Shown: positions 31,531 through 41,252 of the stretch, in pieces
How the letters are laid out: each line of letters begins with the position of its first letter
Position numbering within the stretch: position 1 is the stretch's first letter
Origin: Rhizopus sp. PT2906
Taxonomy: Eukaryota > Mucoromycota > Mucoromycetes > Mucorales > Rhizopodaceae
DNA length: 64,000 bases
NCBI GenBank assembly: GCA_025529335.1
Contig: JAMYHX010000164.1
Span: 16,583-80,582 of the forward strand
Direction of reading: 5' to 3'
Position numbers and translations under genes: made by a program
Notes under the pieces: model-generated
Seen by the model: the letters and a program-made list of their open reading frames with translations, nothing else
Database searches by the model: none
What the model was told of the DNA's origin: nothing

Positions 31531-33012
31531 ATGTTATACTTGACAGATGATTTGGGCTTATTGCCCTTCTTTTTACCATTTGGTATCATTGGTTTCTATA
31601 GATACCTCTGGTACTTTATCAAAATAGCAGCTTGGCTTGTCTATAGACCAAGATTACCCAAAGCGAATCCAACCTATATACCAGAAAAGGATGTTACAAT
31701 CATTGTGCCTACCATTGATGCCGGAGAAGAATTCAAGATTGCTGCCAAAAGCTGGCTAGCTTGTAAACCTAAAGAGATCATCATCATCACCGAAACAAAG
31801 ATGAGAGGACCACTGCAGGATTTAGCCAACGAGGTCGATCCATCCAAAATTCGTGTGCTGACAGTACCCAAGGCCAATAAACGACTTCAGATGGTGGAGG
31901 GTATTAACGCCTGTACAACAGAAATTATTGTCTTTTCCGATGATGATGCTATCTGGAAACCAACTATGCTTGATTATATCCTGGCTTGTTTTGAGGATCT
32001 CAAGATGGGTGGAGTAGGCACCAGTCAGACTGTACACGCTGTCGATCCGAATGGACGTCAGACCCTCTGGGAAATCCTTGCTGGTTTCCGATTGACAAGT
32101 CGAAACATCGAAATCGCTGCTTCAACCCATATCGATGGCGGTATCTGTTGCCTATCAGGTCGTACTGCCGCTTATCGTACATTGATCCTCAAGGACCCCG
32201 CGTTTCAGTATTGCTTCACGAATGATCTCTGGTTAGGCAAATATCCTCTCAATTCTGGTGACGACAAATTTCTCACTCGTTGGATGGTCTCTCATGGCTG
32301 GAATACGTATGCTCAAATCTGTAATGAAGCCGAACTCTACTCGACCTTCAAGAACAATTGGCGTTTCCTCAAGCAGGTTCTCCGTTGGACTCGTAATACC
32401 TGGCGATCCGATTTTCGCTCCCTCTTTATGGAGCGTTATATCTGGAGAAGACACCCCTATGTTGCCTTCACCATGGTTGACAAAATCTTCAACCCTCTCA
32501 CCCTATTAGCCGGTCCCATCATGGTAGGCGTCTTTGCCTCTCTTCAAGAAAAGCATGCAGGTCCAACCAACCCGCCCTTGCCCGCTTGGAATATTGCAAT
32601 CTCTTATATCTGTTGGCTCTTGATCACTCGATTTATCAAGCTCGTTCCTCACTTTTTAAAACGACCTCAGGATATCTGGGTTCTCCCTGCTTGGCTTTTG
32701 TTTAACTATTATTTTGCCATCATGAAGATCTATGCCTTGTTTACTTTACATGAAGTCGGCTGGGGTACTCGTGCTGGTGTTGGTACTGAGTTGGCTGCCA
32801 ACATTGGTAAAGAGATGGAAGAAAAGCAGGAACACGTCAAGATTGAGATGAACACCCTTCATCAGGAAACAGAACGATATTATCAGAATACCGCCGATCC
32901 GTTTACCACTACTGCAGAACAGCAGGTTATTGAAATGGGCGTGGATGGGTCTTATGCACCCCCTACGACATCAACAACACCATCACAAGAACACCATAAG
33001 CCACTGTTATAA
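31531..33012 (+). CDS. Family 2 glycosyltransferase (CPS1/hyaluronan-synthase-like)
   Basis: Membrane polysaccharide synthase, 493 aa, single exon. One N-terminal hydrophobic segment (about 6-38), a cytosolic GT-A domain with DVTIIVPTIDAG, the DxD-type VFSDDDA, the acceptor-site GDDKFLTRW and the processive QVLRWTR (Q/RxxRW) motif, then C-terminal membrane helices (KIFNPLTLLAGPIMVGVF, ISYICWLLITRFI, WLLFNYYFAIMKIYALF). This matches the fungal Cps1/GT2 group reported to affect capsule, hyaluronan-like polymers or hyphal growth. Product in this organism is unknown. The C-terminal tail is Glu/Thr-rich and unstructured. Confidence 0.88.
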   Translation: MLYLTDDLGLLPFFLPFGIIGFYRYLWYFIKIAAWLVYRPRLPKANPTYIPEKDVTIIVPTIDAGEEFKIAAKSWLACKPKEIIIITETKMRGPLQDLANEVDPSKIRVLTVPKANKRLQMVEGINACTTEIIVFSDDDAIWKPTMLDYILACFEDLKMGGVGTSQTVHAVDPNGRQTLWEILAGFRLTSRNIEIAASTHIDGGICCLSGRTAAYRTLILKDPAFQYCFTNDLWLGKYPLNSGDDKFLTRWMVSHGWNTYAQICNEAELYSTFKNNWRFLKQVLRWTRNTWRSDFRSLFMERYIWRRHPYVAFTMVDKIFNPLTLLAGPIMVGVFASLQEKHAGPTNPPLPAWNIAISYICWLLITRFIKLVPHFLKRPQDIWVLPAWLLFNYYFAIMKIYALFTLHEVGWGTRAGVGTELAANIGKEMEEKQEHVKIEMNTLHQETERYYQNTADPFTTTAEQQVIEMGVDGSYAPPTTSTTPSQEHHKPLL

Positions 33013-33256
33013 AAAAAAGAAAGCATTACTTCAATCATATCCCCCCCTCCTTTAATTTGTATAGTTTTATGTAACAAGTATTTCGATAATAAAAGTGAAT
33101 GAAAATAAAAAAAAAAGGCATGGAAAGCATTGAATCCTATAGAAAGCATAAAATAAAGGCTTATCAAAGTGCTTCTTTAAGTTGTTTTTTTTTATTCAAT
33201 AACAAGATATAACTTTACATAACTAGAAGACTAATGAATAAAAAATAACGTCATAT
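33013..33256. other. Intergenic region at the 3' side of the Fanzor relic
   Basis: AT-rich. In active Fanzor loci the guide (omega) RNA comes from the 3' end of the nuclease gene and its flank, so on the minus strand the candidate region would be about 33180-33420. I see no strong hairpin or Helitron-type CTRR end. Confidence 0.4.
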
Positions 33257-36243
33257 TCATTTTATACTTACCGAGACGTTAAGGAATGCACTACCGTTAT
33301 AGACAACGCATTGAATCCAGGGAGCACCGTTAATCTTTTGAAGGGGGGGGGAGGACTTTCATTGTCGTGTTTTGATTTGTAAACAAAGATACCATATATA
33401 TTTAATACACTGTTCACATCGCGATTCCAAACCGTACCACAAGATTTACACTTGAGGACAGAGTGTACTCTTCGTTTTGATCCAGTAATTGAGATGTTAT
33501 TTAATTGTTTGGATTTGCACTTGTTACATATCTGACTCGTTAAGTACTCGTCAACCGAAACAAATTCGGTCCCCCCCGTTGGATTATTTGCATTTTCATT
33601 TGATTTCTTCAGTAATACGTCTAATAGGTGCAGCTCGTTTTCCTTTCATACTTGAACAAAAAGAACCATCTCCGAATGCAATGATTCGCTTCCATTGAGA
33701 GGAGGAAGGGAGGTCAGCAGGAGGTAAAGGTACACCTTTGATTTTGTTTGGGTTTTGATCTTTAGCGCCAACTGTGCTTGTTTTGCCATACTTTTTGCTG
33801 TTGTCAAAGAGTCTTTTAACAATTTCTTGAGTTCCTTTTTGCTTGTTGATATACGTCTTGAACTTTAACTTTTGAGACCTGTTCCATACACAGCGTTATT
33901 CAAATACACACCATGTAAGAAAGCGACATATCATTTATCTTGACAGTAGTAATTATGAATTCTTTGGTAGCTTTGTAAACGTGTAGAGGCAGCTAGTAAA
34001 AATGAGGTCAAGTGTGCAGTTTTTAAAGTAGATAATTCACTAATATACTTAAATTCGTCTAAATGACACTCTTGATGTTCTTTTTGTCTTCTTGTAGCAA
34101 GATTGTAACCACGTAAATGATAGTATTCTTCCAAGCTTGTAGTTCGGACACGGTCATGTTCTGTAGAGTCAATTGCAGTAAAGATAGTTGATATACCAGG
34201 ATCAACAGCTCAAATTTCAGTATCGTCAACGATATCAGCAAAATCCTTGGGTGTCTTTGGTTCTCTTTTAGGTTCATCTTGGATTGAGACAATTTTCTTA
34301 AACATAAAGGATACAGCATAGCCATCAGTAGTGATCACATTTTTACAATGACAACATTTGTTTAGACCAAAAGAAAAAGCATGTAAGCATACGTACGTAA
34401 ACTTTTTGGAATTTGAGGTCAAGCTTTCAAGTGTCTTGTAGCCTATTTTTGAAAAATCAAAGACATTAAAGTACCATAAAATTAAGTCATTATCATTCTT
34501 TTGACCTGGTTTGATCTTGTTGTCACATTGTTTGGCAAGTCTCCAAAAAGCTTGAGCATCAATCTGTATGCTCTTGGAATCAACCTTGTACAGGGGAAGT
34601 AAAAAGAAGTATCTTGATCCTCGAGAGCCAGTGTACTTGAGAGGCATGAAGGTCTTGTCTTGAATTCTTGCTTGTACTGTTTTGATAAAGGTTTGAACAG
34701 CATCAATATCCTTTTTATCAATATTCTTCAGTTTGCTTGTTATTTCCAAGGTCTTGTTGGAATTGATAGCGGTCAAGGTGTTTTCCTTTAATGATCTGTG
34801 CTTGCTTGTATTCAGTTTCTTGACAAAAGGAAGTTCTTGTAACTTTCTATGGATATAACTGCTTGATGTTTTGTTTTGAGGTTTCATTTCTTGAACGAAC
34901 TTCTTTTGTTCCATTTCTTTTTGTATAAAGTGTAACCATTTCATGTAGCATTGAGGCTTGGCATACAGATTAGTTTCACTTGGTACATCAACATCATTGG
35001 AAGCATCGTAGGTTGACCAGAAAGTAAGAAAGTTATTGACAATGGTTTCATGTTGTTCAGTTCGATCAACAGTGGATGGCCAGGCAGACTTAGGGTTTAT
35101 CTTTTGTTGAAAGATGTGTTTTGCTAAAAACTTGCGCTGTTTGGCTGTTGAGTTATCACCACAGAAGTAAGGAAAAGTCTTTTCTGATAAGACGTTAACA
35201 ATATGTCTGAGAGTTCGATCTTCATAAGTAGAGCATACGTAGTTGCGGCCAGTGTTTCATATTGCTTAGCCATGGATGATACAATGGTCATATATCCTTT
35301 ACTTGCGTACTTGTTCAAGTCAGATTGAGTAAGAAAAGTAGACTCACAAAAGGTCTTGAAGCTCTTCTTGATACTATTAGAGGCATGCTTTTCTTGGCCA
35401 GCAAAGATGGAAAATATGTTATAGAACAAATTCTGAGTGACTTCAGATTGTTCTTCACCATTCTCGAGAAGTTCCAAGAAATAGTAATTAGCAAAAATGG
35501 AGCCAGCGTATACTAGTTGAGTAATGTGGTTAACTACTTCTTGGATCAAGGTGACGAGCTTGGGATATCTGCAAGTATTAGCCAAAGATGTCTTGATTAC
35601 AAAAGTTTTCTCGACGGTATCTTTGGGCTTTGGAAGCTTCGTTTTTGGCTTATTCATAGGACACAACTTGCTGGAGGAGTGAGAGTGATCGGTTCCATCA
35701 TAAGAAGGGCATCTAGCTTGTTTTTGCTCATTTCCTATCATCTTGTTCTTTTCTTTTTCCTTTTTAAGTACTTCAGTCTTATCAATCTTGTCTTGATAGG
35801 AGCAGAAGTACAGCTAATGGAAGGAGTAGGAGCAGGTAACACCGCTTGGACACTTGTATCTTTGTTGACTATAGGTATAGATGTCTTTTCATTGATGGCA
35901 ACATTTGAGGGACCAGGAGCAGATGTGTCTTCTTTAGTAGCTTTCAAAGTAGTACGGATGTTCTTGTCTATTACAACATTCAGTTATAAAACAGATGAAG
36001 CTAATAGATGTTTATCTTTACCTTTTCTAAGTAAGGGTATTTCTTGAAAATCATCATTACTTGCTTCAAAAGCTGCATTACTGAATAAATTTGTTTGCGT
36101 TTGTGCAAACAAAGAAGGGAACCCGCAATCGACAGCTAATGAACCCTTAATAAATGCCACATTGACTTTATAATTTACATACCTTTCTCTTTGTTTCGCT
36201 TTGCCTCTGGAGGCGGAGGATGATCATCTTTCTTTCGCTTCAT
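33257..36243 (-). pseudogene. Decayed Fanzor (eukaryotic TnpB-like RuvC nuclease)
   Basis: Reads on the minus strand from ATG 36243 (MKRKKDDHPPPPEAKRNK), with two plausible introns near 36218-36135 and 36025-35967. Recognisable blocks: zinc-knuckle-like CPSYDGTDHSHSSSKLCP (near 35690), the N-terminal domain VEKTFVIKTSLANTCRYPKL, then PYFCGDNSTAKQRKFLAKHI, WYFNVFDFSKIGYKTLESL, RuvC-I AVDPGISTIFTAIDSTEHD (near 34190), QWKRIIAFGDGSF, and the RuvC-III zinc finger SQICNKCKS...LKCKSCGTVWNRDVNSV with its terminal Asp. Breaks: frameshifts near 35796, 35250, 33893 and a G-run at 33571-33577; stops at 34210, 33931, 33596 and 33584. So not translatable as one protein. Fanzor assignment rests on DPG, CxxC-CxxC and NRDVN in the right order; confident. 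Confidence 0.82.
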
Positions 36244-36558
36244 GTTGAAGTAAAGAAAAAAGGAGAAAGGAAAAGTAACTGTGGATAGCCTTGTCATGTT
36301 AAATTAACGATCGACAGCATTGTTTTTATTAATTAATCATGTTTTCTTTAATAGTAAAATGTTTCTCCATTAAAAAAGCGCTCCACTTTCGACACACTGC
36401 ACTTCTTAGTGTTATCCTCAAAGTGGTTTTCTTTATAAAAGTGATGGATAAGGATACTAAAATGACACACGATGGTCATGAATCATCATCGAAACATCAG
36501 GAACAGTGGTAAAAGAAATAATAGTAAATAGGGAAAAGGAGAAGCACAAACCCCAACG
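36244..36558. other. Spacer between Fanzor and Helitron relics
   Basis: 315 bp without reading frame; contains a TATAAAA-like site near 36437 on + and ATTAATTAA. It could be the Fanzor promoter on the minus strand or former Helitron interior. Confidence 0.4.
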
Positions 36559-37707
36559 TCACCTACATGTTCCATGAGGAAATGACAGTACGCCATCCGC
36601 ACACACGTATGCAGCATGCGTCTGGCTGATACGCTGAAAGTGCTGCTCAAATCCAATGTTTTGACGAAGACTGTTATTGCTTCTCAAAGTGAGAACGATG
36701 TCACGGAAGCTTCTGTCGCTATACTCAATAGCGATGACTGCAGCAACTTCTTCCATTGTTGGCAAATTCTGAATACGTCTGTCACCTCCTTTAATCAAAC
36801 GCATTCTCATAAAAGGACTGATAACAATGTACGGTGCATTAGGTTCTGTTCGATCATTATTAATGTCGCTTTCATGGTTGCTCAATATCTCATGTGCATG
36901 GTGATATACACTTGCAAAGGGATTGCACTGAGAAAGCATAGCTAAAAGCTCTCTAATGATCTCAGGATCCAGGTTGCTGTTTCGTGCTTGTCTTCTTTCA
37001 GCAGCATAAGAAGGATCAAATATATATAGCTGAGCGTAGGAAGGCTCATTGCCTTCAACTGGAATCAAGGGGTCTTGACGGTGACAAAGTGCAACATGAA
37101 TCTGGAAGGCGTTTAATCCACCTCTATTGTTGTTGTTGTTGCTGGCACGATCTTCAGCCGAGACAATGTCGCAGCCTAAGGAAGTAAACGCAAAGGCAGC
37201 GTTATATTGGCGAAGGTTGTCCTTAAAGTGCCTTCCTTGAGTGTCTGTACTTGCAAGCAAGTCCTTCAAGTATTGAGGTGGGTCAGATAAGAGCTGCAAT
37301 TGGACTGATCCCTGCTTGCAGCATGATTCCCAGCTAGGATTACTCAAAGATGATGTCTCTTGCCTTTCATCGATCCAGTGCAAGGCGTAGCAATGGGGAC
37401 ACTCTTTGTCCATACGTCCAAGGGCCAAAGGACGAAGGCGAGAAAGCTGCTAGACATAGGCAGCAGGTTCTGCCCTGGGTCTGCCTCTGGGTCTACTTTC
37501 AGCATCAGAAGACTCGACTGTTCTTGGTCTTCCTCTAGGTCTAGTAGCGACATCAGTTTCTTCGTGTTGGTCTTCGGCACAACGTCTGCAGCGTGATTCT
37601 GCTACTCGTTCTCTACATGCCTGGCAGGTACGATGGCGTGAATCAACGGGTAAAGGTGCACGGCAGGAAGAGTAGCTGGTTGTACTTTGGTTGTTATTGT
37701 TTTCCAT
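36559..37707 (-). pseudogene. Truncated Helitron Rep/helicase N-terminal ORF
   Basis: Minus-strand frame from ATG 37707 (MENNNNQSTTSYSS). N-terminal zinc-like Cys pairs (CQACRER...CRRC) and two AT-hook-like RPRGRPR motifs, one in-frame TAG at 37450-37452, then the typical Helitron pre-Rep region: GRMDKECPHCYALHWIDER, SNPSWESCCKQGSVQL, DPPQYLKDLLAS, RQYNAAFAFTSLG, PSYAQLYIFDPSYAAERR and NPFASVYHHAHEIL. The frame stops at 36559 right where the Helitron-like N domain (YPLLFPxGxxGW in family) should begin; the Rep and helicase parts are absent. Mobile-element remnant, adjacent to and on the same strand as the Fanzor relic. Confidence 0.75.
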
Positions 37708-38160
37708 TTTTCTAATAAGCGTCAAGATGGGAACATAATGTTAGTGAATAGGAACTATATGAATTGGCCTTTTATTCTCTTTTTTTTTTTTTTTTTCAAG
37801 GCATGTCCATACCTGACTCTTTTAAAAAAGGTTTTATTGTATTGTAAAAATGAATATCAGGAGAGAGAGAAAGAAAAAATCAGAAGAGAGAAAAAGGGGA
37901 AAGTAAGCTCATATGATTGTGGTTCGAGACCCGGTTCGAACAAATGGTAAAAAAAGGCTCAGTGTGCGGTAAATTTCCGGTAAAAGTTTGTGCTATTTGC
38001 ATATTTTCCGACTATTTTCCGACGTATTTTATGGTCTAATTCCAGTACAGATTAGTGAAGTGATTAGTGATAATGATGAAGTGACAAGATTACAAGACTA
38101 GGGACTAGGGATAGAGTGATGTTATGTTATATTAATTTTACATAATTTCCAATTCTTTGG
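37708..38160. other. Intergenic region
   Basis: Poly-T tract at about 37779-37797, then AT-rich DNA with the duplicated GGTTCGA motif at 37921-37940 (rejected as tRNA). Nothing else recognised. Confidence 0.45.
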
Positions 38161-39582
38161 TTACAATATACAAGAGTTTTTATGTAACAAAGTGTCCATT
38201 GATGCTGTCACGAATCGACTCACATCAATTCCCCTAGAAAGTAGCTCACCATAATAATGTGGAGGCACCAATTTCTTTATGAATTCAGGTCTTATGGATA
38301 ACTCTATATGCTGTCTTTTTTAGATTTGGAAATAACTAAAGACAGTATACGACTTACCTTCCATTGTAAAGTTGAATAAAGGAGGAAGGCTCTTTCCGGT
38401 CGGCATCTTTGTATCAGGATTTCTCAGTTCGTCAAAGAAGGGATGAACAAGGATTTCACTGGCTGATGGTCTAGCCAATGGATTATATTGTAATATACTT
38501 GACATCAGGTCAATAGCCTCTGGTGGTGTTCTTAATCTAAAGATCTATATAGCAAATCTTGATTAGTCTTTATTTTTATTCTTTTAAACTTTACCTTTGA
38601 CAAAGGATGAGGCTTAATCAAGGGGAACTTGTGATCTGTGTAATTTGGATTCATCAACTCTATTTGCTCTCTCGAAGGCGTTCCTAGTACTTTGATAATC
38701 TCCACCAACTGATCCACACCGCTTTCACCTGGAAAGAGGGGCTGACCAAGCAAGAGTTCACCCAGGACACATCCTGCTGACCAAATATCGATCTTGACCG
38801 AATAATCGGCAGCTCCAAAGATGAGCTCGGGTGCTCGATAGTAACGTGAACAGATATAGGACACGTTAGAGTCTCCAGAGTTTAATATCTTGGCGCTTCC
38901 GAAATCGCAAAGCTTCAAGATCCCAGAGATTGGATCTAACAGTAGGTTCTGAGGCTTGATATCTCGATGACAGATACCAATGCTGTGACAATAAGCGAGT
39001 GCTCGACATAGCTGGTACATGTACAACTTGATTTGAAGGATGGGTATAGGCTGTCTGATCTTTGCATAGTGTCGGGCAACTCGGTATACTGTCTCTGGTA
39101 CATACTCTAGTACCAGATTCAAGTAAACTTCCTCTCTTTTTTCACCTTGATTGTAAAAGAAGGCCCTCAGTCCACACACGTTTGGATGATGCATTAATCT
39201 CATCATCTCTAGCTCTCTATTCTATTCTCTCCCCAAATAAACATATTAAAAAAAGAAAGGGATCATCTCCTGACTGAACTTACTTTAAATCGCCTGTCTT
39301 GCAGTACTTTCTTTATAGCTACTTTCTCTTCACTGGGCATCAATTTTGCTTGATAAACAATACCAAAGGATCCATTACCGACCACTTTCTCAAACGTATA
39401 ATATAACTGAATATCTTTGCCTGTTCTTCCATCCTTAGCTGCTACAATGACATGTCTCAGTTGTTGTTGTTGTTGTTGTTTTGCTAATTCTATACATTAA
39501 GTATTCACATTTCTTTTTATTTATCAAAAACTTTACTTGATTCCTGTCCATTTTCTAAAGAAGCAGTAAATCCTTTGTCCAT
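38161..39582 (-). CDS. GSK3/Shaggy-type protein kinase
   Basis: 402 aa from exons 39582-39537, 39489-39284, 39221-38595, 38544-38358, 38303-38161. Glycine loop VVGNGSFGIVYQA, VAIKK, catalytic HRDIKPQNLLL, DFGSAK, and the activation-loop Tyr in SYICSRYYRAPE that GSK3 kinases autophosphorylate. The C-lobe has PHPLSKIFRLRTPPEAIDLM and HPFFDELRNPDT. Closest to the fungal Rim11/Mck1/Skp1 group that acts in stress, meiosis and morphogenesis. A seven-Gln run sits in the N-terminus. The C-terminal extension IRPEFIKKLVPPHYYGELL is conserved-looking in this group. Start is divergent to the GDA1 gene. Confidence 0.93.
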
Positions 39583-39790
39583 TAATTATTTCCAAATGTT
39601 TTTTTAAAAAAAGAGAGATACAAAAGACACCCCACTGACAAGATTATCTGTGTTACTTTGGACAAAAATAGCAGAAATGAAAAATGGACCTCCTTCTTTT
39701 TTTATCTTTTTCACCATTTCATCAAGAGACAATCTGACTGGATCGTTGCATCATCAACGACAGAATTCAATTCATGTTAAACAACATAAA
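39583..39790. promoter_or_regulatory. Divergent promoter, GSK3 / GDA1
   Basis: 208 bp between start codons; contains TTTTTTAAAAAAAGAGAG around 39600 and no clear TATA box. Another in-frame ATG for GDA1 lies at 39677, which would shorten this region. Confidence 0.45.
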
Positions 39791-41172
39791 ATGAACAATC
39801 TATTTCAAAAAAAGTTTACTCACATTCTCTCTGCCACCATCTTGTTCAGCCTCCTTTTGGTGCTATGGCTCTTGCTAAACTATTTTGATACGGATACTAG
39901 TAGTAAAGTTGTAGAATACAAAAGAGAGAGAGAGAGTTCTAAATTAAAAGCATAATAGTATCACAGATATCTGAACACTGTACGGTTCCGTATCCAGGGA
40001 AACCGCTCGTTCGATACGCAATCATGATTGACGCAGGATCCTCTGGTTCGCGTATCCATATTTACAAATTTAATTATTGCAAGGAGATGCCAGAACTAGA
40101 AAACGAAATATTTCATGCCATTGAGCCTGGCCTATCTGCGTATAGAGATGATCCATTGGCAGGAGCAGATTCATTCGATCGTCTCCTTCAGCTTGCTATA
40201 GAGCATGTACCTAAAGAACTACAGAAATGCACACCTATTGCTGTCAAGGCTACAGCTGGATTGCGATTATTAGGTCAAGAGGCAAGTGAGCGACTATTGG
40301 ACGCTGTACGCGAAAAGCTAGAGACAATGCCGTTTCCGATTCATGCAGTTGAGGTGATGGATGCCAAGGAGGAAGGCGTATTTGCCTGGATGACCGTCAA
40401 CTACCTGTCAGGAAGCCTAGGCAGATCAACAGTGGCCGTCTTTGATCTCGGAGGAGCATCGACTCAGGTCGTGTTTGAACCAACCGGCCGTATGGCTCCA
40501 GGTGACCATGTGTACGAACTAGAAATCGGCAAGGCCAAGTACACACTTTATCAACACTCTTATCTTGGTTTTGGCCTAAATGAAGCAAGGAAAAGAATCA
40601 AGTCTTTTGTAACTGAGCTCTGGAAAGAGTCGCATAGTGTCTATGACCACCCTTGTTTACCCGAAAACTACACAGAGACCGCTGGAGAGTTTCAACTGAT
40701 AGGCACAGGAGCTGGCCATGCGCCCTGTCGAGGGCTGATTGAACGCGTGTTTGAAAAAGACAAGAGATGTGTTCGACAGCCCTGTGCCTTTGATGGCATC
40801 TACCAACCTTCACTGACCGAGTCATTCCCTGATCGCGACCTCTACATGTTTTCTTATTTTTACGACTTGACACAGCCACTAGGAATGCCTCCAGAGTTCT
40901 CTGTACGTGAGCTTGGTGAACTAGCCAACCGCGTATGTGAGCAAGATCTTGAAGCGTTTAGACATATATCAGGTGCTGTCCAATTGATCAAGGGCACACC
41001 CAACTATTGCCTTGATCTCACCTATATGCATGCTCTTTTACGGATAGGCTACGAAGTCCCCCCTCATCGTCGTATTAGAACAGCTAAAAAGATTCAGGGT
41101 GCTGAAACCGGTTGGTGCTTGGGTGCATCAATAGTGATGATAAATGACGCGCGATTAAAGTGTAAATATTGA
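39791..41172 (+). CDS. GDA1: Golgi guanosine diphosphatase / apyrase (GDA1_CD39 family)
   Basis: Hydrolyses GDP to GMP in the Golgi lumen so that GDP-mannose import and glycosylation can proceed. Exons 39791-39902 and 39959-41172; 441 aa. Type II topology: short basic cytosolic start, signal anchor ILSATILFSLLLVLWLLLNY, luminal catalytic domain. Apyrase conserved regions: IDAGSSGSRIHIYKF, VKATAGLRLL, DAKEEGVFAWMTVNYL, FDLGGASTQVVFEP and the late GAETGWCLGA. Start chosen at ATG 39791 because it gives a normal anchor; ATG 39677 is in frame and would add 38 residues. Convergent with the next gene, stops 80 bp apart. Confidence 0.92.
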
Positions 41173-41252
41173 ATTGCTTCCTCCCTTAATAAATATTTAT
41201 TGTGATAATGATGAAATGATGTATATTATATAATGCAGGAAAAAAAAAAGTA

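Noticed and set aside
33180..33290. Helitron 3' end (CTAG with hairpin)
   Set aside because: A CTAG followed by T exists at about 33222-33225 but without a GC-rich hairpin 10-12 bp upstream.
34482..34721. Minus-strand frame inside the Fanzor relic in another phase
   Set aside because: It is a shadow of the Fanzor coding frame.
35517..36047. 176-codon + strand frame opposite the Fanzor N-terminus
   Set aside because: Antisense shadow; hydrophobic composition reflects reverse-complemented Lys/Glu codons.
37911..37945. tRNA-like T-arm motif (GGTTCGAGACC and GGTTCGAAC)
   Set aside because: No 5-bp T stem, no acceptor, D or anticodon arms around it on either strand.
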